DNA of 34,835 bases from Candidatus Dactylopiibacterium carminicum (GCF_014736495.1 NZ_MDUX01000035.1:1-34835), one strand, 5' to 3'; positions 15,780 to 23,662 are shown, counted from the stretch's first letter. The notes: generated from the sequence alone by a model not told the origin. Numbers and translations are program-made.

Positions 15780-15820
15780 CTGTGACAGATACAGAAATCT
15801 CATTCTGTGACCATAACAGA
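15780..15820. promoter_or_regulatory. Paired dyad/direct repeat, likely MocR operator
   Basis: Two 16-bp boxes, CTGTGACAGATACAGA (15780-15795) and CTGTGACCATAACAGA (15805-15820), are direct repeats (12 of 16 identical) exactly 25 bases apart. Each is also a short dyad, CTGT-N7-ACAG. MocR regulators typically bind such duplicated sites. The boxes lie just upstream of the MocR start at 15752 and about 105 bases before the divergent gene, so one site could control both. Confidence 0.6.
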
Positions 15821-15925
15821 TGCCTTTCCGTGCAACTGCTGCGTAATACCCGCATGACTCCTGTCTCTGCCGGAAAATCCTTTGAAAGCCTAGAGTTAAG
15901 TCAGGATTCCAACAGGAGAAACATC

Positions 15926-16300
15926 ATGTCTGCGCAACTTTCCGCCCCGCGTGTTCTCAGCCTTGCTGCGGGCGAACAAGTTCACTTCCATCTGCGGCGG
16001 CACGAGCAGGTGCGCTGCAAGCAAGGCCAACTGGAGCTGAAGCACACCGTGATGTGGGTGGGCACCCGACCGCTCGAGGTCCGGCAGACGCTGTACGCCG
16101 AGCAGGCCTGCCGGCTGGACGATGGCAGCGGCTGGATCAGCGTGCGGGCAGGGGATGACCCCGCAGTGCTGTATGTGGAGCCTGCCTCCGGTGCGGTGTG
16201 CAAGTTCTGCGCGATGGTCTGGTCCCGTCTACGGGAGGCCTTGACCGACGATGCCGGGCAGTCCGGTGATCGGGGGGCAGGGCGCCCAAGCCACGCCTGA
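15926..16300 (+). CDS. DUF2917-like small protein, divergent from MocR regulator
   Basis: A 124-residue cytoplasmic protein of unknown function. The pattern LAAGEQVHFHLRRHEQVRCKQGQLELKH (in parts, residues 12-39), followed by VMWVGTRPLEV and a later AEQACRLDDGSGWISVRA, suggests a small beta-sandwich or cupin-like fold similar to DUF2917 proteins. The family call is by pattern only. AGGAG at 15914-15918 with seven-base spacing fixes the start; an upstream in-frame extension to 15677 would run through the MocR gene. The C-terminus (CKFCAMVW) has a Cys-x-x-Cys pair that could bind metal. Regulation by the divergent MocR protein is likely from the intervening repeats. Confidence 0.7.
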   Translation: MSAQLSAPRVLSLAAGEQVHFHLRRHEQVRCKQGQLELKHTVMWVGTRPLEVRQTLYAEQACRLDDGSGWISVRAGDDPAVLYVEPASGAVCKFCAMVWSRLREALTDDAGQSGDRGAGRPSHA

Positions 16301-16316
16301 GGGCCTGCCCCGGGGA

Positions 16317-16706
16317 TCAGGCGCACGCGGAGTCCTTCAAGGGCTCCGCCGGTAGCTCGCTCGCGAAGCGCAGCCGGTTGCCGTCCGGGTCGGTCACCAG
16401 CATTTCGCGCATTTCCCAGGGCATGTCACGGGGCGGCTGTGACACCACCACGCCGTTCGCCACGAAGCTGCGGTAACACGCGTCGACATCCGGTACATGG
16501 AAGTACACGGCGCCGCCCACTTGGCAATCGCCGGTGTGCTCGGTGAGGAAGATCGTCTGGCCGTTGCGCGTGATCTGGAAGAACAGCGGGAAGCCCTGCT
16601 CGAACTGGTGCTGCCAATCGATCCCGAAGCCGAGCCCCTGAAGGTAGAAGGGCAGCGATCTGGTGGCGCTGATGATGCGGAGTTGCGGAATCACGGTCTG
16701 GGTCAC
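16317..16706 (-). CDS. VOC-family (glyoxalase/bleomycin-resistance-like) protein
   Basis: A 129-residue cytoplasmic protein of the vicinal oxygen chelate superfamily. It has the paired beta-alpha-beta-beta-beta modules: PQLRIISATRSLPFYLQGLGF, GQTIFLTEHTGD, VYFHVPDVDACYRSFVANGV and the hallmark LVTDPDGNRLRFA. I chose the GTG start at 16706 because AAAGGA lies six to seven bases upstream and the domain begins right after; the ATG at 16757 would add 17 unlikely residues. The bleomycin-resistance subfamily usually binds drugs or small metabolites without catalysis; glyoxalase I-like metal ligands are not clear. Substrate unknown. Confidence 0.82.
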   Translation of the reverse strand: MTQTVIPQLRIISATRSLPFYLQGLGFGIDWQHQFEQGFPLFFQITRNGQTIFLTEHTGDCQVGGAVYFHVPDVDACYRSFVANGVVVSQPPRDMPWEMREMLVTDPDGNRLRFASELPAEPLKDSACA

Positions 16707-16921
16707 GGGAAATCCTTTGATCGGGCTGAAGGGGAAGTGGTCGGGCCGGGAAGGCAATGATCCCGGAAACCGGCCGCCCGGTCATCGCCTCGCCAGAGGC
16801 CGGGCAGCAGCCCGGAGCCGGATCGGGGCAGATGGGCAGGAGGCGGTTTGCCGCCGTGGCGCGCGGCAGTATCCTTGCCGGACAACCTTCAGACACCCTG
16901 TGCGGTGCACGCGCCCCCATC

Positions 16922-17371
16922 ATGAGTTTTACGAATCTGCCCATTCTTCTCATCCTTGCGCTCTCGGTCATCGGTAACAACAACACGGTGGCCATTGCGG
17001 CAGCGGCACTTCTGCTGCTCAAGCTGCTGGGGCTCACGAGCTGGCTGGGGCAGGTGGAAACGCATGGCATCACCCTCGGTGTGATCATCCTTACTGCCGG
17101 GGTGCTGGCGCCGCTGGCTTCCGGCAAGGTCGATCTGATGTCCTTTGCCAACACCTTCAAGTCGCCGACCGGGCTGATCGCCATCAGCGTCGGTTTTGCC
17201 GTCGCCTGGATTGCGGGGCGTGGCGTCTCCTTCATGCAGGCTTCCCCCGAAGTCGTCACTGCCATCATGGCGGGCACGCTGATCGGCGTCTGCTTCTTCA
17301 AGGGGCTGGCGGTCGGGCCGCTCATCGCGGGTGGCGTGGTGGCATTGCTCGCCGGGCTGTTCCGGCTTTGA
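16922..17371 (+). CDS. UPF0756 (DUF441) membrane protein, YeaL-like
   Basis: Small integral membrane protein of unknown function. The 149 residues (E. coli YeaL has 148) form four to five hydrophobic helices; family marks include VIGNNNTVAIAAAALLLLKL (residues 17-36), GITLGVIILTAGVLAPLA and GLIAISVGFAVAWIAGRGV. The ATG at 16922 fits the family N-terminus, although no strong Shine-Dalgarno is visible (CACGCGCCCCCATC precedes it). Extension upstream to 16757 would overlap the divergent VOC gene. Confidence 0.88.
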   Translation: MSFTNLPILLILALSVIGNNNTVAIAAAALLLLKLLGLTSWLGQVETHGITLGVIILTAGVLAPLASGKVDLMSFANTFKSPTGLIAISVGFAVAWIAGRGVSFMQASPEVVTAIMAGTLIGVCFFKGLAVGPLIAGGVVALLAGLFRL

Positions 17372-17493
17372 AAGCGATGGTACGGGGGCACTGCCGACCT
17401 GGCTATGCCAGCTTTGCCAGGGCTGACGGGCGTCAGGGGGTGACCGGCAGGGGCTGAATACTCCTGGACCGGACGCATGATTGAGCTCAAGCG

Positions 17494-17545
17494 TTGACAA
17501 AGCGATCTGGCATGCGGAATATATATCGCACACGATTTAATCGCG
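17494..17545 (+). promoter_or_regulatory. ohr promoter with candidate OhrR operator
   Basis: TTGACA at 17494-17499 is a perfect -35 box; GAATAT at 17517-17522 is a fair -10 box with 17-base spacing, followed by an AT-rich run. Right at the expected start site lies CGATT-T-AATCG (17533-17543), a perfect 11-bp palindrome extended by C/G at 17531/17545. OhrR binds AT-rich dyads in this position upstream of ohr, and the gene for OhrR is the third gene of this operon. Confidence 0.6.
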
Positions 17546-17571
17546 CAATTGTTTTAAGCAAGGAGCCAATC

Positions 17572-17988
17572 ATGAATATCCTGTACCAGACCCAGGCCTC
17601 TGCCACGGGGGGCCGCAACGGCCACGTCGTTTCCGCTGACGGCGTGCTTGATCTCAAACTCGCCATCCCGCGCGAGATGGGGGGCCCTGGCGGTGCCCTG
17701 AGTAATCCGGAGCAGCTTTTCGCCGCTGGCTATGCGGCCTGTTTCGATTCGGCGCTGGCTTTCGTGGCGGGCCAGAGCAAGCTCAGGCTCACCGGTACGC
17801 GTGTCGATGCCACGGTGGGCATCGGTCCGAACGCAGCTGGAGGGTTCGGGCTGGCTGTGAAGCTGGAAGTCACGATTCCCGAGCTGCCGCGTGAGCAGGC
17901 GCAGGCCCTGCTGGAGAAGACCCACACGGTCTGTCCGTACTCCAATGCGCTGCGTGGCAATGTCGAAGTCGAGCTGGTCCTGAAATGA
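17572..17988 (+). CDS. ohr: Organic hydroperoxide reductase Ohr (OsmC superfamily)
   Basis: Thiol peroxidase that reduces organic and fatty-acid hydroperoxides in the cytoplasm, recycled by lipoylated proteins in characterised members. The 138-residue protein has the two active cysteines of the family: C57 in AAGYAACFDSAL and C121 in HTVCPYSNALRGN. AIPREMGGPGG carries the conserved arginine and the Ohr-type (not OsmC-type) loop. AGGAG at 17561-17565, six bases upstream, marks the start. It leads an operon with gpx (50 bases downstream) and ohrR, so two peroxide-removing enzymes and their sensor are made together. Confidence 0.94.
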   Translation: MNILYQTQASATGGRNGHVVSADGVLDLKLAIPREMGGPGGALSNPEQLFAAGYAACFDSALAFVAGQSKLRLTGTRVDATVGIGPNAAGGFGLAVKLEVTIPELPREQAQALLEKTHTVCPYSNALRGNVEVELVLK

Positions 17989-18038
17989 AACCTCAAGGGG
18001 CGCTTGCGGCTGGTCGCAGCGTCCGCTCCGGAGTCCCC

Positions 18039-18527
18039 ATGAACAAGTTCCACACGTTCCGCGCCAGCAGTCTGCGTGGCGAACCCATCGAGCTTTCGTT
18101 CTACGCCGGCAAGGTGGTGCTGGTCGTCAATACCGCCAGCAAATGCGGCTTCACGCCGCAATACGCCGGCCTGGAGGCGCTGTATCAGAAGTACCGCCAG
18201 CAGGGGCTGGAGATCCTCGGGTTTCCCTGCAACCAGTTCGGTGGTCAGGAGCCTGGCGGCATCCGCGAGATCGAGCAGACCTGCCTTGTGAACTACGGGG
18301 TAAGCTTCCAGATGTTTGAAAAGGTCGACGTCAATGGCACCGGCAGCCATCCGCTGTTTGCATACCTGCGTACTGCGCTGCCCGGGCTTCTCGGCAACAG
18401 GATCCGCTGGAATTTCACCAAATTCCTGATCGGCCGGGATGGCAGTCCGATCAAGCGTTTCGCCCCGATCACCAAACCCGCGCGACTAGAACCCTATATC
18501 CGGCGCGCGCTCGGACTGGATCCATGA
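18039..18527 (+). CDS. gpx: Glutathione peroxidase-like thiol peroxidase (cysteine type)
   Basis: Reduces hydrogen peroxide and organic hydroperoxides, in bacteria usually with thioredoxin as donor. The 162-residue protein shows the family triad: C36 in NTASKCGFTPQY, Q70 in FPCNQFGGQEP and W124-N125 in RWNFTKFLI. The catalytic residue is Cys, not selenocysteine. GGAG at 18030-18033 supports the ATG at 18039; the in-frame ATG at 17985 overlaps ohr. The stop overlaps the ohrR start (ATGA at 18524-18527), so it is translationally linked to the regulator. Confidence 0.93.
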   Translation: MNKFHTFRASSLRGEPIELSFYAGKVVLVVNTASKCGFTPQYAGLEALYQKYRQQGLEILGFPCNQFGGQEPGGIREIEQTCLVNYGVSFQMFEKVDVNGTGSHPLFAYLRTALPGLLGNRIRWNFTKFLIGRDGSPIKRFAPITKPARLEPYIRRALGLDP

Positions 18528-18985
18528 ACACACCTTTGCCTGCGGATCTGCTGCGCCTCGATCAGCAGCTATGTTTTCCGCTCTATGCCGCTTCGCGGCT
18601 GGTCACCCGGCTTTACCAGCCGTTGCTGGAACCGCTGGGGCTTACCTACCCGCAGTACATCGTGCTGATGATCCTGTGGGAGGAATCCCCTTGCTCGGTT
18701 TCGCGCATCGGCGAGCGTGCGCTGCTGGCGTCGAATACCCTGACGCCGCTGCTCAAGCGCCTGGAACAGCAGGGGCTGATCGTGCGCACCCGCTCCGCGC
18801 AGGATGAACGCGTGGTCAATATCGCGCTCACCGAAGCCGGGCAAGCCCTGCGCGCCGGATGTGCCTGCGTGCCGCTCAGGCTTTTCGAGCAGATCGGTTA
18901 TCCCGTCGATGAAGCCCTCGAACTCAAGCAGCACCTGGATACGTTGCTGGCACGGCTGCTTCAATTGTCTCCCGAACAGGGCTAG
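18524..18985 (+). CDS. ohrR: OhrR, MarR-family organic-peroxide sensor
   Basis: Repressor that releases ohr when its reactive N-terminal cysteine is oxidised by organic peroxides. The 153-residue protein has C17 in DQQLCFPLYAASRL, the position of the sensing cysteine in OhrR proteins, and a winged helix with TYPQYIVLMILWE, LASNTLTPLLKRLEQQGLI and the wing SAQDERVVNIALT. Cysteines C113 and C115 could be the resolving partners of a two-Cys OhrR; C57 is a further candidate. It is the last gene of ohr-gpx-ohrR, so it would be induced together with its targets. Confidence 0.93.
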   Translation: MNTPLPADLLRLDQQLCFPLYAASRLVTRLYQPLLEPLGLTYPQYIVLMILWEESPCSVSRIGERALLASNTLTPLLKRLEQQGLIVRTRSAQDERVVNIALTEAGQALRAGCACVPLRLFEQIGYPVDEALELKQHLDTLLARLLQLSPEQG

Positions 18986-19033
18986 CGGCAGCGTCCAACA
19001 GCACGGTGAGCACTGCGGCCCACCTGTTGTCTG

Positions 19034-19852
19034 TCATGCGACGGCGATTCCGTAGCGCTTGGCGGGCACATTGCGCGACAGGTTCGGATGCAATGTGCGC
19101 CGAGCTGCTTCCAGTGCTTCGAAATCTGCCATGTCCGGCAGCGAAGGAATCGTGACCAGCTCTCCCGCAGCGAAGCCCGCCAATGCGGCATCCACCATGT
19201 CCCCCACCTCCATGATCATGCTGGCCGGCAGGTTTTCTACCGCCTGCCCGGAGCGTTCCCAGATCTCGGTGCGGGTCACCCCCGGCAGTACTGCCTGCAC
19301 GTGCACACCGGCCGGGCGTAGCTCTGCATCCATCGACTGGCTGAGGTTGAGCAGATAGGCCTTGCTGCCGCTGTAAGTGCCGCTGAATTGTTCCGCCATG
19401 AACGCGGTGACTGAAGCGATGTTGATCACGCTGCCGGATCCGCGAATCAGGAAGGCCTTGGCTGCCGCTGCGGCAAGGCGGGTGGGCACCACCACGTTGA
19501 GCTGCAGCATTGCATCCACACGATCGATGTCAGCCTGCACCAGTGTGCCCAGTACAGCGACCCCCGCGTTGTTTATCAGGATGCCGATCTTCGGATCGGT
19601 CGCGATGCGCTGTTCGACGCGTGCAAGATCGGCGGATACGGTCAGATCGGCCTGCAGGACGTCGACCGTGACACCGCAGGACACCCGCAGGCGAGTGGCG
19701 AGTGCGTTCAGGCGTTCGTGGTTGCGGGCCACGAGGATCAGATCATGGCCGCGACGGGCCAGGCGCTCCGCGTAGGTGGCACCAATGCCGGAGGAAGCCC
19801 CGGTGATGAGGGCTGTGCCTTGCAGGTTGCGGCGGGATTCGTGGTCGTTCAT
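19034..19852 (-). CDS. Short-chain dehydrogenase/reductase
   Basis: NAD(P)-dependent oxidoreductase of the classical SDR family, substrate unknown. The 272-residue protein has the cofactor motif TGASSGIG (residues 18-25), NNAG (93-96), the catalytic Ser in NIASVTAF, and YSGSKAY supplying Tyr and Lys. It is divergent from a TetR regulator with two tandem dyads in the 126-base gap, so it is almost certainly under that regulator's control, probably induced by a small hydrophobic compound. Its 3' end converges on ohrR. Confidence 0.92.
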   Translation of the reverse strand: MNDHESRRNLQGTALITGASSGIGATYAERLARRGHDLILVARNHERLNALATRLRVSCGVTVDVLQADLTVSADLARVEQRIATDPKIGILINNAGVAVLGTLVQADIDRVDAMLQLNVVVPTRLAAAAAKAFLIRGSGSVINIASVTAFMAEQFSGTYSGSKAYLLNLSQSMDAELRPAGVHVQAVLPGVTRTEIWERSGQAVENLPASMIMEVGDMVDAALAGFAAGELVTIPSLPDMADFEALEAARRTLHPNLSRNVPAKRYGIAVA

Positions 19853-19890
19853 GGGTACTCTCCGTAGGTCGGGTTGTCTGCGTGTATTTA

Positions 19891-19931
19891 ATGATGACGA
19901 TCATCATGTTTATATTGATGACGTACATCAT
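19891..19931. promoter_or_regulatory. Tandem dyads, likely TetR operator pair
   Basis: ATGATGA-CGA-TCATCAT (19891-19907) is a perfect 7-bp inverted repeat with a 3-base centre; TTGATGACGTACATCAT (19915-19931) matches it at 14 of 17 positions and is itself a dyad (TGATG-N5-CATCA). The copies are 24 bases apart. They lie midway between the divergent SDR and TetR starts, in a strikingly AT-rich island, and probably overlap both promoters. Confidence 0.7.
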
Positions 19932-19978
19932 TTATAATGTCAAGCAGAACTTCAGGCATGCTCAGGAAGGAGGCCAGC

Positions 19979-20557
19979 GTGAGAGTGAGCAAGGAGCAGG
20001 CGGCCGAGAACCGCGAACGGATTCTGGGCTGCGCAGCGCAACTGTTTCGTGAACGTGGCTTTGACGGGATCGGTGTTGCCGACCTGATGAAGGCGGCAGG
20101 CTTCACCCATGGGGGCTTCTATGGGCATTTCAGTTCCAAGGAAGACCTGATGGCACAGGCGGTGGCGCGCGCTCGGGATGAGAGCGCGACGGACTGGAAC
20201 CGGCTGGAGGCCGAGTATGGCAAGCACATGCTCCAGCCCTATCTTGCGCACTACCTGTCGGCCTCGCATCGCGACAACCCGGGCAAGGGATGCGTGATGG
20301 CGGCACTGGCCGCGGCCAGCGCGCATCAGGGGGCGCCGGTGCGCGCGATGATCACGGCGGGCATCCGGCGTTTCGTGGCTGGGCTGGCACGACTGGTCAA
20401 AGGCCAGGATGAGCTCGCAAAGAGGCAGCAGGCGATCACCACGCTGGCCGCGATGGTAGGCGCACTGGTGCTCGCACGTGCAGCGGACGACACGGATTTC
20501 TCAGACGAAATCCTGCAGGCTGTGAGGGAGCGGCTGGGGAGTATCGCGGCGGACTAG
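19979..20557 (+). CDS. TetR-family transcriptional repressor
   Basis: Probably represses the divergent SDR gene and itself. The 192-residue protein starts VRVSKEQAAENRERIL (read as Met at the GTG). Its helix-turn-helix is GIGVADLMKAAGFTHGGFYGHFSSKEDL (about residues 32-59, in parts), followed by an all-helical ligand domain with the NPGKGCVMAAL motif common in this branch. The GTG at 19979 is chosen because AAGGAGG lies seven bases upstream and family members begin exactly here; the ATGs at 19937 and 19958 would add 14 or 7 residues. The conserved Cys in GKGCVM hints at redox or electrophile sensing, as in NemR-like proteins (inference). Confidence 0.9.
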   Translation: MRVSKEQAAENRERILGCAAQLFRERGFDGIGVADLMKAAGFTHGGFYGHFSSKEDLMAQAVARARDESATDWNRLEAEYGKHMLQPYLAHYLSASHRDNPGKGCVMAALAAASAHQGAPVRAMITAGIRRFVAGLARLVKGQDELAKRQQAITTLAAMVGALVLARAADDTDFSDEILQAVRERLGSIAAD

Positions 20558-20638
20558 ACCGCCAGGCCTGCATTGCGAACCGGTTGATGGCATGGTTGAT
20601 GCGTAATACCGCTCCACAACAGGGAGCAGGAGACGCGC

Positions 20639-21337
20639 ATGAGCATTCAAGGCCTTGGTGCCGCAGCTTCGCTTTATCAGGCGACGAACAGGCAGACCGT
20701 CCCGCGGCAAATTCAGACCCCTGAGGCGGCAAATTCTGCCGAAAAGGTAAGTGTTTCCGATGCAGCCCGGAGCTTGCTGGCAAACGAGGCGCGCGCCAAT
20801 CCGGCGCCAGCAGCGGCCTCCGCACTAAGCTCATTCGACACAGACAAGGGGAGAGTCGAGCTCGATATCGATCAGTATTTTTCGTCGACGCCTGCCAATC
20901 CCGCAGCGGAACTGCCCCCCTTGCTGATGCCCACGCAGCAGAACATCGATGCGTTGAGCGCGCATGTCTCAAAGGCATTCCCTGCATTCCTTGCCAAGAA
21001 TGGCATTCCAGAGGCGCCCTCAAGTATCTCCTTTGATAGTCAGGGGCAGCCCGTGTTTCCTGCGGACTATCCCTATGCCGAGAAACTGAGGACAGCACTG
21101 GAGGAAACGCCAGGAATGGCACGGGAATTAAGCACCCTCAGTGCCTTGACGGAGTTCAAGCAGGTATTGGATGAATCCGTTGAATTCCAAAGTGAATATC
21201 AACGTGCTGCAAACAAACGGGAGCTAGACGCCGTTCTGGCGAAATACAGCAGCCTGCTGTCCGGCAACGCCGCGTCGCCGCAAGCCACGCTCGGGTTTCA
21301 CGCTGGAGGGCAATTGGCGGGAATTTCACTGAGCTAG
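20639..21337 (+). CDS. Conserved-looking protein of unknown function
   Basis: A 232-residue protein I do not recognise. No signal peptide or membrane segment is seen. The N-terminal 80 residues are Ala/Ser/Gln-rich and probably disordered (PEAANSAEKVSVSDAARSLL). The C-terminal part is helical, with PTQQNIDALSAHVSKAFPAF, a short SISFDSQGQPVFPADYPYAEKL strand-loop (in parts), and a charged helix around residues 180-215. The beginning resembles the Ala/Ser-rich leaders of flagellar- or secretion-associated soluble proteins. GGAGCAGGAG six to fifteen bases upstream makes translation likely. Base composition is visibly lower in G+C than the flanks and codon use is less biased, suggesting acquisition from elsewhere. 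Confidence 0.65.
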   Translation: MSIQGLGAAASLYQATNRQTVPRQIQTPEAANSAEKVSVSDAARSLLANEARANPAPAAASALSSFDTDKGRVELDIDQYFSSTPANPAAELPPLLMPTQQNIDALSAHVSKAFPAFLAKNGIPEAPSSISFDSQGQPVFPADYPYAEKLRTALEETPGMARELSTLSALTEFKQVLDESVEFQSEYQRAANKRELDAVLAKYSSLLSGNAASPQATLGFHAGGQLAGISLS

Positions 21338-21394
21338 AAGAGGCCGTGCACTTTCATGAATCTCTGAAAATGCCACCCGGGTGGCGGACGCCTC

Positions 21395-22339
21395 CTAAAC
21401 CCGTTCTTCTTCTCCCAGCCATCGTCGCTTGTCTCTCGACGGCGCGTTGCCGCAGAAACGGCTGTATTCGCGGCTGAACTGAGAGGCGCTTTCGTAACCG
21501 ACACGCCGGGCGGCAAGGGCGATGTCGAGGTCGTCGACGAAAAGCAGACGACGGGCTTCCTGCAGGCGGAGCTGCTTCTGGAATTGCAGCGGGCTCATGC
21601 TGGTGATGGCCTTGAAGTGGTGATGCAGCGAAGAGGAACTCATATGCACGCCGCGCGCGATGGCCTCGATGCTCAGGGGTTGATCGTATTGCTCGCGCAA
21701 CAGGCGGATGGCTTTGGCGATGCGCTGGGTCTGGCTATCGTGCAGGGCGATCTGGCGTAGCCGGTGGCTGCTGCCAAGCAGGCGGTAGAAGATCTCGCGC
21801 TTGATCATCGGGGCGAGCACCGGGATGTCGGCCGGGGTATCGAGCAGGTGCAGCAGGCGCTGCACGGCATCCAGCAGCGGGCGGTCCAGGCGGTGCACAT
21901 TCACGGCGCGGCAGATTTCGCTGCGCTCGTCGACAGACCGGTCCGCTTCATCCATTTCGTGGATCAGACCGGCGATCACGTCCAGCTCCAGATCCAGGCG
22001 CAGGCCCAGATACGGCTTCTGTGGGCTGGCCGCGCTGATCTTGCCGCAGACTGGCACGTCCACCGAGGTGAGCAGGTAGTTCAGGGCGTCATAGGTATAG
22101 GTCTGCTCACCCATCAACACGGTTTTCGATCCCTGGGCGATGAGCCCGAAGGCGGGTGTCTGCACCGAATGATGCGGGCTGTACGGCTTCAGGATCCGGT
22201 GGATGACAAGGCCGGATATTGCGGTGCCGGTGCTGCCTTCGATCCCCTGCGTCAGGCGATCGAGCAGATCGACAAGTGCCTGCCGCGCGGCGTCGAGGCT
22301 GCTGTCGATGATGGCTGGCGCATTTCCAGGTGCTGGCAT
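21395..22339 (-). CDS. AraC-family transcriptional regulator
   Basis: Probable activator of the divergent aldo/keto reductase gene. The 314-residue protein has an AraC_N (type I) domain (HSVQTPAFGLIAQGSKTVLMG, YTYDALNYLLTSVDVPVCG, in parts) and a C-terminal pair of helix-turn-helix motifs. The first is around QPLSIEAIARGVHMSSSSLHHHFK and the second around DIALAARRVGYESASQFSREYSRFCG. GGAGG six bases upstream favours the ATG at 22339 over 22378. AraC_N regulators next to aldo/keto reductases or alcohol dehydrogenases are a recurrent proteobacterial pairing, usually responding to aldehydes or other electrophiles. Confidence 0.9.
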   Translation of the reverse strand: MPAPGNAPAIIDSSLDAARQALVDLLDRLTQGIEGSTGTAISGLVIHRILKPYSPHHSVQTPAFGLIAQGSKTVLMGEQTYTYDALNYLLTSVDVPVCGKISAASPQKPYLGLRLDLELDVIAGLIHEMDEADRSVDERSEICRAVNVHRLDRPLLDAVQRLLHLLDTPADIPVLAPMIKREIFYRLLGSSHRLRQIALHDSQTQRIAKAIRLLREQYDQPLSIEAIARGVHMSSSSLHHHFKAITSMSPLQFQKQLRLQEARRLLFVDDLDIALAARRVGYESASQFSREYSRFCGNAPSRDKRRWLGEEERV

Positions 22340-22574
22340 TAGGGCCTCCAGGGGCTTGTGCGGACTGCATTCCAGCAAGGGCCGCAGTCGGGCCGCCGGT
22401 GGTGATGCTGGTTGGTGCAGCTTACACGCGCAGGCTGGCGGTTGCGGATGCGAAGTCCGCAGTTTTGCAGGATCAGGCAGATATCCAGCAGGATCATGAC
22501 TGCCCGGCCGACGGTGGCCGCCGCATACTGCATAGCGTCTTTCTTACCCTTCCCCAGCGATCAAGGAGCAGCAC

Positions 22575-23627
22575 ATGCGTTACAGAAAATTCGGCAATAC
22601 CGGCCTCTTCGTTTCGGAACTGTGTTTGGGCACCATGACCTTCGGTGGTGCCGAAGGCAGCATGTGGGGCCATATCGGCCGGCTGGAGCAGGCCGAGGTG
22701 GATGGCCTGGTGGGCCGCGCGCTGGAAGGCGGCATCAATTTCATCGACACGGCGGATGTGTACTCCGAAGGGCGTTCGGAGATCATGACCGGGCAGGCGC
22801 TGAAGAATCTCAAGGTGCCGCGCGAGAACGTGGTGGTGGCCACCAAGGTGTTCGGCGAGGCCGGCACCAAGGGCGTCAATTCGCGCGGCATGTCGCGCTA
22901 TCACATCGTCGATTCGCTGAAAGGCAGCCTCGCGCGGCTGCAACTTGATCATGTCGACCTGTACCAGATCCACGGCTTCGACCCGGCCACGCCGATGGAG
23001 GAAGCCTTGCGCGCGCTGGACGATCTGGTGCGCCAGGGGCATGTGCGCTATCTCGGCGTTTCCAACTGGGCGGCCTGGCAGATCGCCAAGGCGCTGGGGA
23101 TCTCCGAGCGGCTGGGCCTGGCGCGCTTTGAATCCTTGCAGGCTTACTACACGATTGCCGGGCGGGATCTAGAGCGCGAGATCGTACCGATGCTGCAATC
23201 CGAGAAGGTCGGGCTGATGGTGTGGAGCCCGCTGGCCGGCGGCTTCCTGTCCGGCAAGTTTTCGCGCGATGGCGCGGGCGAGGCCGGTGCGCGCCGCACC
23301 ACCTTCGATTTCCCGCCCGTGGACAAGGCACGCGGCTTCGACTGCATCGATGCCATGCGCGCGATTGCCGATGCGCGCGGCGTGTCAGTGGCGCAGATCG
23401 CGCTGGCCTGGCTGCTGCACCAGCCGGTAGTGAGCAGCGTGATCATCGGTGCCAAGCGCGTCTCGCAGCTCGATGACAACCTTGCGGCCACGCAGGTGGT
23501 GCTGTCTGCCGAGGAACTGGCGACCCTGGATGCCGTGAGCGCGCTGCCGTCCGAATACCCGGGCTGGATGCTGGAGCGTCAGGGGGGCTATCGTCGGCAG
23601 CAACTGCAGGATGCCGGAGTGCGCTGA
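22575..23627 (+). CDS. Aldo/keto reductase
   Basis: NADPH-dependent carbonyl reductase with a TIM-barrel fold, 350 residues. The catalytic tetrad is visible: D58 and Y63 in FIDTADVYSEGRSE, K91 in VATKVFG and H133 in DLYQIHGFD. The NADP-binding end IIGAKRVSQLDDNL is also present. AAGGAG at 22562-22567 lies seven bases from the ATG. The divergent AraC regulator is 235 bases away and is the probable controller. The likely role is detoxifying aldehydes or reducing a xenobiotic; the natural substrate cannot be read from sequence. Confidence 0.93.
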   Translation: MRYRKFGNTGLFVSELCLGTMTFGGAEGSMWGHIGRLEQAEVDGLVGRALEGGINFIDTADVYSEGRSEIMTGQALKNLKVPRENVVVATKVFGEAGTKGVNSRGMSRYHIVDSLKGSLARLQLDHVDLYQIHGFDPATPMEEALRALDDLVRQGHVRYLGVSNWAAWQIAKALGISERLGLARFESLQAYYTIAGRDLEREIVPMLQSEKVGLMVWSPLAGGFLSGKFSRDGAGEAGARRTTFDFPPVDKARGFDCIDAMRAIADARGVSVAQIALAWLLHQPVVSSVIIGAKRVSQLDDNLAATQVVLSAEELATLDAVSALPSEYPGWMLERQGGYRRQQLQDAGVR

Positions 23628-23638
23628 TTTCCCGGCGA

Positions 23639-23662
23639 GGCGAACTGGACGTCCGGTTCGCC
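23639..23662 (+). terminator. Strong hairpin after the aldo/keto reductase gene
   Basis: GGCGAAC (23639-23645) pairs with GTTCGCC (23656-23662), and the inner bases GGAC/GTCC continue the stem through one G-T wobble, giving about 12 paired positions. It lies 11 bases after the stop. There is no T-run, so it may act as an mRNA 3' stabiliser or a rho-assisted end. The rest of the 299-base gap to the dioxygenase gene shows no other clear element. Confidence 0.45.

Noticed and set aside
18039..18527. Possible selenocysteine form of glutathione peroxidase
   Set aside because: The catalytic codon is TGC (cysteine, residue 36), not TGA.
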